A DNA stretch of 28,005 nucleotides from Nemertoderma westbladi (taxonomy: Eukaryota > Xenacoelomorpha > Nemertodermatida > Nemertodermatidae), in the NCBI GenBank assembly GCA_032718475.1, contig JAUCBJ010001409.1, forward strand, positions 1 to 28,005. Reading direction: 5' to 3'. A program made the translations under genes and the position numbers. This document shows, in pieces, positions 9,961 through 19,994 of this stretch. Each line of letters starts with the position of its first letter. Within the stretch, counting starts at the first letter, position 1. The notes beneath the pieces were generated by a model. That model worked only from the letters and a program-made list of their open reading frames with translations, was not told the origin of the DNA and did not search any database.

Positions 9961-10047
9961 CCCCCCCCCCCCCCCCCCCCCGGCTGTTATACCCCCATAT
10001 TTTCAATTTACCTCCTACCACCACCATTCATGTTACCCCCCCCCCCC
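9961..10047. repeat. poly-C tracts and C-rich low-complexity DNA
   Basis: A run of 21 C (9961-9981) is followed by CCTCC/CCACC-rich sequence and a second run of 12 C (10036-10047). Run lengths this long are prone to assembly or sequencing error. Confidence 0.9.
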
Positions 10048-10360
10048 ATTCCTGTCTCCCCCTCATGTTCATCATTTTTTTACTCCTACCCCTTCCCTTT
10101 TTAGTAACAACATCGTTTATTGTTTTGGTTAGAAAAACCATCTCTGTAACCTGATCCTTTCCTTCAATGGGCAATAACATAGTTTATTGATTTGGTCAGA
10201 TTAATATGTTATTATTTATTGTTGTTATTTTATTGCTTGACAGTAATGAGAATTGTAATACTGTAATATATTGTATGTGTATGGGTGGTAACAGGAATCA
10301 TACTAAGTGCCATGGGGGGTAACATGAATCATACTAAGTGCGAAGGGCGATAGTGCCCAT

Positions 10361-11150
10361 TATTAATGTTTGTGCCCTTGATTGATATCTGTCCCTCGTT
10401 TATTGTTTGTGTCCCTCATTAATGTTTGTGTATCTCTTTAATGTTTATGTCCCTCATTAATGTTTGTGTCCCTCATTAATGTTTGTGTATCTCATGAATG
10501 TTTGTGTCCCTCATTAATGTTTGCGTCCCTCATTAATGTTTGTGTACCTCATTAATGTTTGTGTCCCTCATTAATGTTTGTGTCCCTCATTAATGTTTGT
10601 GTACCTCATTAATGTTTGTGTCCCTCATTAATGTTTGTGTACCTCATTAATGTTTGCGTCCCTCATTAATGTTTGTGTCATTCGTTTATTGTTTGTGTCC
10701 CCCATTAATGTTTGTATATCTCATTAATGTTTGTATCCCTCATTAATGTTTGTGTACCTCATTAATGTTTGTGTCCCTAATTAATGTTTGTGTACCTCAT
10801 TAATGTTAGTGTCCCTCAATTAATGTTTGTGTCCCTCATTAATGTTTGTGTACCTCATTAATGTTTGTGTCCCTCATTAATGTTTGTGTCACTTATTAAT
10901 GTTTGTGTCCCTCATTAATATTTGTGTCCCTCATTAATGTTTGTGTCCCTCATTAATATTTGTATCCCTCATTAATGTTTGTGTCCCTCATTAATGTTTG
11001 TGTCTTATATCAATGTTTATGTCCCACATTAATGTTTGTGTCCTACATCAATGTTTATGTCCCACATTAATGTTTGTCCCCCTGATTAATGTTTGTCCCA
11101 CATTAATGTTGTGGCGCTGATAAATATCTGTCCCTCATTTAATGTTTGTA
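10361..11150. repeat. about 19-bp minisatellite, roughly 40 copies
   Basis: The unit is CATTAATGTTTGTGTCCCT with mostly single-base variants. From about 10530 to 10870, units ending in CCCTC often alternate with units ending in TACCTC, which hints at a two-unit higher-order repeat. Units become more diverged at both ends (CCCAC, CCTAC and CTTAT variants after 10990). The array is inside the element at 9311-12205. Confidence 0.95.
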
Positions 11151-11634
11151 TCAAAGTTGCTATAAGTTACTCTAGGTTGCCGGACTTTTGGACAATTTGG
11201 TCAGCAACTAGCAACGTAATTTGAGTAACATTAACTTTTAGTCTCGGTTATATGAGGCATCTTTTACAGCAACAAACTTCGCGTTTACATAGAGCAACTT
11301 GATCGGCAACCTGACATGCTCACTAAGTTGCTTATAGAGTTGCTCAAAATGTTGCCACGTACTGTAGAAAAAACAGGTCTTTAATTATTCGTCATGACGT
11401 ACTGTAAGTGAACATTACTTTAACTTTAAATATTTTGTACTTAGAGTTCCGCTTTCTTGAATCTAAATTTTGTTCTTATAGTTCTGCATTTGGCTACATT
11501 TTGTTCAATTTGTATTGATACATGATTATAACTACAGTCCCGTACTTATTTTAGATACTTATTTTAGAAGCAATTAATACCAAAATATCAAAAACTTATG
11601 GAGCCCTTTAGAATTTTGAATTCAAAAATGTCCA

Positions 11635-11774
11635 ACATGTGCGCAAGTGTGTTAGCTATATTGTATGTGATTATTTGTTATTTTTGCGTTTACAGGTAAT
11701 ACTAACACCTGATCGTGTGCTAGTTGTTAACATGTTAGATAGCACGTATTAGCTAATAACAAATGCGCACATGT
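11635..11774. repeat. 140-bp foldback sequence nested in the second element
   Basis: ACATGTGCGCA (11635-11645) is the exact complement of TGCGCACATGT (11764-11774). The similarity continues inward through a GTTAGCTA/TAGCTAAT pair. It has the size and shape of a small MITE or a palindromic sub-repeat. No target duplication is obvious. Confidence 0.6.
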
Positions 11775-12209
11775 ATTACGTTCGCACTACGCACTAAATA
11801 ATTAAGGACGCACGATACGCCTTGGCTATTATTTGAAATATTTTGCGTGTTTTTTGTAAAAATTCGGACTTTATGGTGTTTTGCCTAATTGAGGATACCT
11901 TGTTTTCTAGGCAATACCCCGCAACTATCGTATAGTTACGGGATAATACCAGAAAACGGTGTTCCCCCTTGTTTTGGCAAAACACCATAAGTCAGATTTT
12001 TTACAAAAAAACCGCAATATATTTCAAAGGTAATTCTAAATCAAATTGAAAGTTTAGTTATACTGTATGAATTCTATATATATTTAGTTATCAAAAAACA
12101 CAATAACAAGTAAACTGAGGCATCTCTCTAAAAAATAAACAGTTTTTATCGATTATCTCAAATCTACAAAAATCGACTTAGGGATGTTCTGCCTTGAAGG
12201 TGACGTGGT

Positions 12210-13341
12210 GTAGTTGCCATTCAAAAATCTAAAAACTTTAACATTTGGCCAGTACTTCTATCAATTACTAGAAAGCCAGCAAGCTGGCTTTAAACGAACC
12301 TGCCTCTCAAACCAGTACCCTGAGTGAGCGAAAATGAAAATACGAAAATTGCCATCAACTCAACGATAGAAACACCAGCTGCTGGTACTCATGAGGGCCT
12401 AGTAACTACTATTGATTGAATGGATAGCCCAAACTGCAGCGAAGTATATTACTTGCCAAATTTATTACTATATCACTCTAACCCAGACAGTAATCAAACA
12501 TCAACTGTAAGTTTGTATAATGTATTACCCCACCAGATGAATAGCTCTTCCCAGTGAATCCTATGACAATAATCCTTAAGGTTACTCACTGCTATGTTAG
12601 GTGGGAGGGAGTTGATGATATAATGAATGAGGGGGACCCAACTAACACTACGTTTGTCTATGGAGGGTCTCCTTACAGCCAGATGGCTGGCTTTTCTAGT
12701 TGAATCATATTATTTCGCAACTAAATAATTTACTCTCTTAGACGAATTTGTGCGTTTTTTTGCCGGACTAACAAATTTTGGCGACGTTCTGTGCGAGATT
12801 GGCGATATTTGAAAAGATTCTGAGGCTCAAATATGTTGCTCAGATGACTGAATATCTCAAATAAAAAAGTTGGTGCATACTCGACGAGTTGAAATCGGTG
12901 AAATTCGACTTTAAATTTTCAAAACCGCTATTTTTCAGTGACCCCGTGATCGAAACGCCACAAAAAATATACAGTCTTGTGAGCAACCAAAATTTATGGA
13001 AAGTTTGTTATTAAAATTTTTGCGTACTTGCTTGAGTTTTTGAGATATTGGATGGTTATACATATACTGTATATATATATATACAATACACACACACACA
13101 CAACCACATCGTGTTTTTGAACGGCTCAACTCCCTGACAAGAACTACCCTGGCCTATTAATAGGCAGGTTCGTTATAAATCTTGAGAAGAGAAAACGAAG
13201 ACGGTTCAAAAATTTAATTTTGATATCCCTTTATGGAAAGTACTGTACAAGCCTAGTTTTAAAACTCTGTTAACTCATGTTGTTCAACTCATTTCATTAA
13301 TACGCAATAATTAAACGCATATAACAATTCAAATTAAGGTC
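12210..13341. other. non-coding stretch with a hairpin and a microsatellite
   Basis: No gene is seen. AAAGCCAGC-AA-GCTGGCTTT (12272-12291) is a perfect 9-bp hairpin. An (AT)n run (13070-13083) passes directly into a (CA)n run (13088-13102). CGAACCTGCC near 12295 and its complement near 13164 form a short inverted pair that is too short to call an element. Confidence 0.5.
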
Positions 13342-14061
13342 GTTGCATTTGTTGCTGATCTCCCAGCGAAAGCCGACTCATTAAACATGATACACCATAA
13401 TGGTCTCCCAATACCAGCCACACGAGCCAACATTAATGATCATTTTGTCAAGAAAATATGGCAGAATGTATCTCGAGTGAAGGATCGAGGTTTTACTGTG
13501 CGAGATGTTCCTTTGGATGTTACAGGTGTAGTTTGGCGTTCCATATGTATGCCATCTATAATGTATGGGAATGGTAATATTGATCTTTCTGATACAGAAA
13601 ATGTTAACAGAACCCTCAGGAAAGCAATGCGATCACTGCTGGAAGTTGGAAATTATGTATCAAATGCAACTCTCAATGAAATACTTAGAGTTGATGATGT
13701 GGATGATCTTGTGGTATATAGCAAAAGTCGACTAATATATAGCCTATTCAATTGTGGAAATCAAAAAGTCATTTAACTATTTGGCATAACACTAAGTGAA
13801 CACTTAAGTGGAATCTGTCAAGATAACTTGTTTGCGGGTTATGAAATCGGAAGCTGGAAATACGGATTACCTAGTTTACAAAGCCTAGTGACGAGCAAAT
13901 ATAACATAAAAGCATGTATAAAAGGATCCCGACAACGGAATAAGACTAAAATGACATACAAAGACACTTTTAGTTACTTATATCTTACAGCAATTCTCGA
14001 TGACCAAACACACTCACCCACAGATAAACATGAATCAATTCTAGCATATTATGGGGTGTAA
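13342..14061 (+). pseudogene. LINE reverse transcriptase C-terminal fragment with one nonsense codon
   Basis: A single frame is open from about 13342 to 14061 except for a TAA at 13774-13776. The frame is the same on both sides, so one stop codon breaks it. The middle part, GVVWRSICMPSIMYGN followed by NRTLRKAMRSLLEVGN and TLNEILRVDD, has the pattern of the region after the reverse transcriptase domain in non-LTR retrotransposons, where a helix ending in P-x-L-x-Y-G precedes a basic helix. The downstream part (EIGSWKYGLPS...) is not recognised. The catalytic core upstream is missing, so this is a 5'-truncated, dead copy. The lineage is not assignable from this fragment. Confidence 0.5.
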
Positions 14062-14794
14062 TGATACGCAATGTTGAAAATGCATTTGTTCTCTAACGTT
14101 ACTTTTTAAAGAAAATGTCTGTCAAGCTCTTTAAATTATTAGCTTTAATGTCAAGTCAATATCTTTATATTGCACATGTTGTAGTTAAATTCGTAATTTC
14201 TAAGCGTATACTATGCCATACTATATTTGCTTACACACTGCAATTATATATATGATTTGAGTTTAAGTGAAATGAATATTAGAACTATATGGTTCTTTAT
14301 CCCATTTATCGACTTTTTCTACCTCAGGAGCGGTATCCAAGTGTACATATCCTTATATTCAATTATCGGGCGTAACTACTGTATGTCAACAAATATCATC
14401 ATATGCAATGTGCATTCGCATTGTATTTGATTTCTAAATCGTAGCTTAAAATTAACCCAGCAAAACCCAGACATCTAAAAACTCGAGGTAATTTATTAAT
14501 ATTTTCAGAACTAAGTCCAAATGGTCTAACTTAAACAAGTTTCAACACCAGTATCAAAACTTTAACCAATCTCGATTTATTAGGTAGGGTACAAATGTAG
14601 TACTTGGGCGCTATGGAGGTATTTATATATTCATAAAAATAACACCAATTTGTTTATAAAGGATAATATAAAGGATGTTATTAACTACTTTGGTGGGTGT
14701 AGAATTGAGTATACACAAAAGCAAATGTTTAAAAAAGTTTTTAATCTAAAATTGAGTTAAAAATTTCAAGATAATATAGTATTTGTAGTGTCCA
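14062..14794. other. AT-rich non-coding stretch
   Basis: No gene is seen. The first few hundred bases may be the 3' tail of the LINE fragment, but no poly(A) or short-repeat tail is clear. At 14587-14612 lies a 26-bp word (GGGTACAAATGTAG + TACTTGGGCGCT) that recurs in the same orientation at 17551-17577, outside the other side of the retroelement relic. Confidence 0.4.
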
Positions 14795-14812
14795 CCCCCC
14801 CCCCCCCCCCCC
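14795..14812. repeat. 18-base poly-C tract
   Basis: An uninterrupted run of C, read as poly-G on the minus strand. It marks the left limit of the GC-richer gag-like region. A polypurine run at this place in a minus-strand LTR element could be the polypurine tract before the 3' LTR, but no LTR copy follows it. Confidence 0.85.
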
Positions 14813-14819
14813 GGGTCCA

Positions 14820-15129
14820 TTACTTCAAATAGCAATTGTAAGGATAGTAAGGATCCAGGGGGAAGCCGGGAACTCTCCGTGTCGGCCTGGCTGGGGACGC
14901 TAAACAGGGGCAGTTTCTCAAGGAGTGGCGATTGGACAATTGGAAGCGGCAGATATCGATGTGAAGCCGAGCGCTGAAGTCGAAAAGAACTCCGGCGAGT
15001 TCACGCTGCTGAGAGAGCGCGGAATGGACAGGTAGGTGAGAGAAAATAGAGTCCCGATGGAGGACGGCAACAGGTTCACAGGAGCCAAGGTCGCCTAACT
15101 GGAAGGGGGTAGGAATAATGGGTTTCCAG
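14820..15129 (-). pseudogene. 3' part of the broken gag-like region, left of the hAT insertion
   Basis: A GC-rich segment open on the minus strand up to the hAT element; the open frame reads into the transposon end, so its apparent start is an artefact. Phrases such as SIFSHLPVHSALSQQREL and RVPGFPLDPYYPYNCYLK are loosely like the central capsid part of retroelement Gag proteins, but this rests on visual impression only. Removing the element plus one duplication (796 bp) does not restore a single frame with the right-hand part, so at least one frameshift is present. Confidence 0.3.
15122..15129. repeat. target site duplication, left copy
   Basis: GTTTCCAG, identical to 15918-15925 on the far side of the hAT-type element. 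Confidence 0.9.
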
Positions 15130-15917
15130 TAGGGCTCGATCGGAGCTCCGGCCTCCGGCTCCGGCCATTTTGGCACCTCCGGCTCCTGCTCCGGCTCCGG
15201 TAAAAATATTGCCGGAGTTAATTTTTTAATAAAGTATTATATTTCGTGCATATTCTAATCTGAACAATTATTTAACACTATAAGTACTGTAGTACACAGT
15301 AGTACAGCTTCAATATCAAGTATAATCTGATAATACTGCAGTATTTACTTAAAGTCAATGACTGACTGTACTGCAGTAGGCCCTACTGGTACTGGCCAGC
15401 TGGCTGACTAGCAGACTGTTACAGATAGGCCCTACTGTCAGACTGTAAAAAATTGTAAATGCTATGATTGTACACTGTCAGACTGTACCACTGCAGCCAT
15501 TTAATGCTGTCATGTCAGCATACTGTACTGCAGTACTGGTACACGTACGGTAGGTTAGGCTACCTACAGTACACACCTCTCCTCTACCACAGTTAGTGAG
15601 TTAGGTACTGTAGGTAATTTTTAGCCGTCAGCGTCAGGCCGTCGCCGTCAGCGTCAGGCCGTCTGTCCGTGATAGATTAATTACTTAAGTTTTAAATTGA
15701 AAATTCGTAAATCTATAAATTATGAAATTAATTAGACCTACAGTAGGATTGATTATGAGCGATTGGCGAACGATAACCATACTTTATTTTTTTTTAAATA
15801 AATAATTAAATTTTTTAAATTTTGAAAAACTCCGGCTCCTGCTCCGGCTCCGGCCAAATTGTCCAACTCCGGCTCCTGCTCCGGCTCCGGCCAAATCCCA
15901 ACTCCGATCGAGCCCTA
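15130..15917. mobile_element. non-autonomous hAT-type element, 788 bp
   Basis: The termini are perfect 16-bp inverted repeats: TAGGGCTCGATCGGAG (15130-15145) and its complement (15902-15917). They are flanked by the exact 8-bp duplication GTTTCCAG. An 8-bp duplication and TAGGG-type ends are characteristic of the hAT superfamily. There is no transposase frame. Just inside the ends are GC-rich blocks containing an identical 24-bp word (CTCCGGCTCCTGCTCC + GGCTCCGG) at 15177, 15830 and 15867. All three are in the same orientation, so they are direct rather than inverted subterminal repeats. The interior is AT-rich and full of GTAC/CTGCAG words. It splits the gag-like relic and is therefore younger than it. 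Confidence 0.9.
15624..15663. repeat. exact tandem duplication of a 20-bp unit
   Basis: GCCGTCAGCGTCAGGCCGTC occurs twice head to tail within the hAT-type element. Confidence 0.95.
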
Positions 15918-15925
15918 GTTTCCAG
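15918..15925. repeat. target site duplication, right copy
   Basis: GTTTCCAG, identical to 15122-15129. Confidence 0.9.
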
Positions 15926-16600
15926 TTGTCAATGCGACTGCGAGCGGGGCAGCCGGGGGAACCCACGGGGGGCCAACTGATACCATGTAGGGGGCAGCTG
16001 GGAGGCTGGCTTGTGTAGGCTCAGGAACATCGGGATTCACTCCAATGTTGGACGTGCTGTCCTCGTTCTCCTGATCGGGAGTAGAGCGAGAAGCGAGACT
16101 GGAACGCTCCACTCTCAGTTCAAGTTCTTTGATAGTTTCATAGCGTCATTTTACGGCACTCAGACGGGAGTTTTAAGTTTTGGGCAGCTTGGTCAGCAGC
16201 CTGCCGAGCGGCAAATGTGGCCAGTTCGCCTTCACGATCGTGTGATGATTGAGTTTTGTCAAAATGTTCGAGTTCGAGGTTGGCTTCGAGTTCTTGACGG
16301 GCCAATCGGGCAGCCATTCGAGAACTCGCACCCGAGACAATGGACTGTGTACCGGAACGGGTGTATAGGTAGGTTTGCGCAGCAGTGCTGCAGCGGCATG
16401 CAATAGCCGCATGCATTGCACACTGAGGAGATCCACGTCGCCATGTTCTCGGAGTGGCTGACTGACCGACTGTTTGGAGAGTTTTCATGTGTATCGATGG
16501 CGGCGCACTCCAGAATGACGTTGGTTAGGTCTTCTAGCAGATTTAGCGTAGGTACTGCTGCTGCGCTGTCCTTCAATGTGGTTGCTTACTTATGGTTTGA
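15926..16600 (-). pseudogene. gag-like coiled-coil region of an LTR retroelement relic, frameshifted
   Basis: On the minus strand, downstream of the primer binding site at 16703-16714, overlapping frames are open across a GC-richer block. The frame at 16138-16488 includes SSRMAARLARQELEANLELE and FAARQAADQAAQNLKL. It is continued in another frame near 16125 by TIKELELRVERSSLASRS and a Pro/Ala-rich linker. A charged helical segment followed by a Pro-rich linker suits the N-terminal part of Gag in several LTR retroelement groups, BEL/Pao among them. No CCHC knuckle, protease or reverse transcriptase is present. The order PBS, helical ORF, then truncation supports a 5' retroelement fragment. The assignment to BEL/Pao is a guess. 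Confidence 0.4.
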
Positions 16601-16702
16601 GTCGTGTTACGCGGGATTTTGCTGTCGTCCTGTTTTGTCCTAGCTGAACTGCAAGTTTATTAGTAGGTGTTGGGTGAAGTGGAGTAGATTCCAGGCCAAT
16701 CT

Positions 16703-16714
16703 GCCAATGCACCA
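16703..16714 (-). other. primer binding site, tRNA-Gly type
   Basis: The minus strand reads TGGTGCATTGGC. This is the exact complement of the 3' end of animal tRNA-Gly(GCC), GCCAATGCA plus the added CCA. It follows directly on AACACA, as a primer site follows the CA end of a 5' LTR. Confidence 0.7.
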
Positions 16715-17207
16715 TGTGTTGAGCGTCACAATCACAGCAACAATCTTAAGTGGGCATGTAGTGTTTAGACTTGTGACTTGGGTGAAGGGAGTACAGTTGT
16801 AGCGCAGAGTACAGGGCAATGGTTCAGTGGTATTTAAAATAGAGTTCAGACTGTTCTGCTGTTAGAAGCAGCAATTATATTTTATTTACAAAAATTCCTG
16901 CGTTCAAAAGTTTTGAACTGCATTCAGAAATTTCCAGACTTTGAGACAGGCACAGTCAATCATTCTAATGCCTTGGAATGCTAGCGGGCTAGTGTAGCCT
17001 ATTGCTGTATTGTTACTGCTGTACAGGTACCAGTAACTCCTGCATTAGGAAAGTGGTACAGTCTGACAGTGGAAGGTGTAGTACCTACTGCAGTACTGTC
17101 AGGCCGTACTGTAGTAATATTCTGGGTACCGGTACCTCTGGTCAGCTGGTATCACATACAGATTGTGTCTAAAAGTATCAATCACTATGTAGTGCCCAAG
17201 CACTACA
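16715..17207 (-). mobile_element. probable 5' LTR of a truncated retroelement
   Basis: The inner boundary is set by the tRNA-Gly primer site: on the minus strand the LTR would end ...CTCAACACA. A poly(A) signal AATAAA on the minus strand lies at 16881-16886, inside the LTR as expected. The outer boundary is less certain; a TGTAGTGC start at 17207, inside a small palindrome (17188-17207), gives about 493 bp. No matching 3' LTR occurs to the left, so the element is truncated and target duplications cannot be tested. Confidence 0.5.
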
Positions 17208-17923
17208 AATGTAGTCTTCTGTAAATAAGTTGAATTTGCTAGACTAAAGAGGGTAGACTACATGATATTTTATTGTTTTATTAAATCTCCCATTATCTGA
17301 CAATAAAAATGTGCCACAATCCCTGTTGTCTATAACAATATAGTTATATAGAATGAAGTAATGCCAATCGATGTCTGAAAAAATATATTTCCGATTTTTA
17401 GAGTCAATTTAGAAATGCAAATTTTTAAAATTTACCGTTTTTTAAGTGTCAGTCATATAGATGCACCTTTAATTAATCATATTATAGCATTATAATAGTT
17501 ATAGGATATATTAGGTAACTACAGCATTGATTTGAAAACAGTCCATTATGGGGTTACAAATGTAGACGTTGGGCGCTGCTGGGTTAAGCTTCATTCTATA
17601 ACAATTTGACTCTTGGTTCGTCCACTATTTGACCATTTAGCAAGTTTCATGTGATTTTAAACTTTTTTTTATATTATATTTTACCTGTTGCCATGTAACG
17701 TTTCACTGCATTTTGCTCTTAATTACTAATCATACTGTAATACTCTGAAGTGCTTAATACTACATGCATTCTCTTTTTAATTGCTAGACCCTTTTATATT
17801 TACTGTTGGAGCGGATCATACCATCACTGCACCATTACTAACTGTGTTTTATGTAATATTTACCTATTTCGCCAGACCATTTTAAATATAGCCGCCGGTG
17901 GCGTAAAGTCCGGAATGAAATGA
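17208..17923. other. AT-rich spacer with a recurrent 26-27-bp word
   Basis: No gene is seen. 17551-17577 (GGGTTACAAATGTAG + ACGTTGGGCGCT) repeats the word at 14587-14612 in the same orientation, with a few differences. The rest is AT-rich and anonymous. Confidence 0.4.
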
Positions 17924-18529
17924 ATGGCAGAATATGGGTACTATGGCTGTCCAGCGTGCTATATTTATGGTGAATACCCTATGGATCATCACAAGATGTT
18001 ATTTCAATATGAAGACAATTGCAGTAAAGTCAGAACAAAAGCGAAACATTCGTTAGATGTCTTACGATTGTGGAAGGCTACTGAATTCAAGGTTTTTTTG
18101 CTTTATATGGTGACCGCGTTACTTCATTTTTCGGATACCAGTCCCCATATTATAATTCTAGTTTCTTGTCTTTCAATTCCCATATATCTTCAATCAAAGA
18201 ATAATATTTGTGAAGACGAACTTGTAGGGGCGGATTTCTTATTGAACACTTTTAGAAAGCTTGTGGTCGCACAGTTCGGAATGGCAGCCTCATCTCTTTC
18301 TCTCCATGCTTTGTCCCACTAGGTAGAACAAGTTCGTAATTTTGGACCGTTAGGTGGCGTGTCTGCATCTACATTTGAAAGCGCGTTTCATCACTTGGGG
18401 GGCATTAATGTTACCAGTGGTAGTAAGAACGAGGAAAATTTAATTGTTAAACGATTTTTACGTTTCAAATTGCATGCTCTGTCAAATGTGAACAAGCACT
18501 GCCTTAATTTTTTGATAGCAATGGTGTAA
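17924..18529 (+). pseudogene. DUF4218/TNP2-like (EnSpm/CACTA-type) transposase fragment, broken
   Basis: One frame runs from ATG 17924 to TAA 18527-18529 with a single TAG at 18320-18322. It starts GYYGCPACYIYG, a Cys-x-x-Cys turn like the one before the catalytic part of TNP2-type transposases. It then carries LRLWKATEFKVFLLY, LLNTFRKLVVAQFG, SLHALSH and, after the stop, VRNFGPLGGVSASTFES. This WKA(S/T)E(W/F)..LLY, then LH.L.H, then V..(F/W)GPL..S...FE order is the signature I associate with DUF4218 in EnSpm-like transposons. The segment expected between the Cys turn and the WKAT motif is far too short, so an internal deletion is likely. No terminal repeats were found around it. Not functional. 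Confidence 0.5.
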
Positions 18530-19994
18530 ATATTGTTGGTGAACTTGGTGGGATAAATATTTATCCATTTGACGCAACACCGCCGCGGCCGCTATGAGGG
18601 AGGTGAATACCGCGGCCGCTCCTAAAGCCGCAGGCCATCGCTAACTATATACAGTAGGTTAACTTGGGATTCTGGGGGACTTTTCGATGAAGGAACAGAC
18701 CAAATTTTTTTATTTTCTCACCAGGGGAGCGGCTCGGAATTCTAAGATATTAGCAACTCTAACATTATTAAATCTAACCCTTCGACGGACACGGCGGACA
18801 AAAATCCGTCATTTTTTCGACAATTTTAAAATTTTTTTGAAAGGCGCTCTACAGTGGCTCGAAAAAACCCTAGGTTATTGCTTAGCCGACGCGGGGATAC
18901 GATAGAAGGGATTAATTAGTGAATTCGTTTTTTTTTTCAAAAAAGATTACCACGCCTTTTTTCCGAAAATGTCCGTCAAAGTTGAAAAAACGGACAAAAT
19001 GACTTTGCGGGATCCGCTATAACTCGGCTAACATTAATCGTACGGGGACGAAAGTAACGCGGTTGGAAAGGGGAAGAGTGGTACTACCTTCGTATCGAAT
19101 GGGGGTAAGATATTTATTAAAATTTCGGGTGGAAAAAAGGGCTGTAAATTTGTACGTTTTTGTCCGTCTTTTTTGGAAAACTTATTTCCGAAATGTTTAA
19201 TTCGACAACGCGGGTAGGAATCCACTAATTATTTTATGAAACTCGTAGAAGACCATTGGAGCTACGTTCCTATCGAATGGGGGTGCAAAAAATATGTCGC
19301 AATAGGGGCCAAAAAGGGCCAGAATTTGTAAAGTAGTTTTTATCGAATAATTTTTTATTTTTAACTTTAGTTGGTTAAGGTACATTCTATACAGTCAATA
19401 TCCATACGGGGAATTCAAATATGCTATCGGTTTTGCTCCAAGGATGATATTAAAAAAATGAGGGCCAAAATTATAATTTCGCGCTTCAAACTTGCTTCGC
19501 GGGAAATCGTCTAGCTCGAAAACTACTTAACTTACGGGAGATTTGTTTACACAGACTTATAGTGCGTTAAATTATCTATCTAACAGCGTTAATCACAGCG
19601 CCGGAGGTATTATAAAACTGGAGCGGCAGGCGATCGTGTGAAATATAATATTTATAAAAAGGGACGAAAAATTTTTTTTTTAACAAATCGCTATTCCATT
19701 ATAATTTAGCGTATTGCGCCAAAAGTACCTGTAAAAAGTATCAAATTAACTCCGCTATCTTTTATCTTAACATATATAATTAAAATTACGAATTTTAAGG
19801 GTCGAAAAATATCGCGTTATTTTGGCCCTTTTTTAAAATTTTTTTGGGGCCAAAAATAACCCCTTCTCAAAAGATTAAGAAAAAAATTACGGCAAAGAAT
19901 ATACCAATTTTATTGAATTTGGACCACCAGAACCGAAGTTAGAGCGATTCTAGTGAAAAAATAAAAATAATTTTTTTTGCAAAAAAATTAAGAA
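18530..19994. other. AT-rich non-coding stretch with diverged internal repeats
   Basis: No gene is seen; the short open frames are not family-like. CCGCGGCCGCT occurs twice, 27 bp apart (18583-18593 and 18610-18620), a very GC-rich patch in AT-rich DNA. Between about 18800 and 19350, blocks recur in diverged form: TATCGAATGGGGGT at about 19096 and 19270, and CGACGCGGGG.../CGACAACGCGGG followed by a TTAATTAGTG/CACTAATTAT stretch. This suggests an old tandem duplication. AGAACCGAAGTTA near 19930 has its complement near 20117 on the other side of the tRNA-like repeat. Confidence 0.4.

Larger units (their letters stand above)
9311..12205. mobile_element. second foldback-type element with TGGT duplication and internal minisatellite
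   Basis: CGTCACCTTCAAGG (9311-9324) is the exact complement of 12192-12205. The similarity continues inward (GGCAGAAC..CCCTAAGTCGATTTTT), with an extra 8-bp CTGCAAGG duplicated in the left copy. TGGT lies directly outside both ends (9307-9310 and 12206-12209), as expected for a 4-bp target duplication. Both arms repeat motifs of the type GGCAAAACCCCGTAA. The interior holds poly-C tracts, a minisatellite present in opposite orientations on the two sides, and a smaller foldback at 11635-11774. No transposase frame is found, so it would be non-autonomous. Open frames in the left arm are repeat translations. Confidence 0.75.

Noticed and set aside
15784-16112. Minus-strand frames reading across the hAT end as one protein
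   Set aside because: They depend on transposon sequence; removing the element and one duplication does not give a continuous frame.
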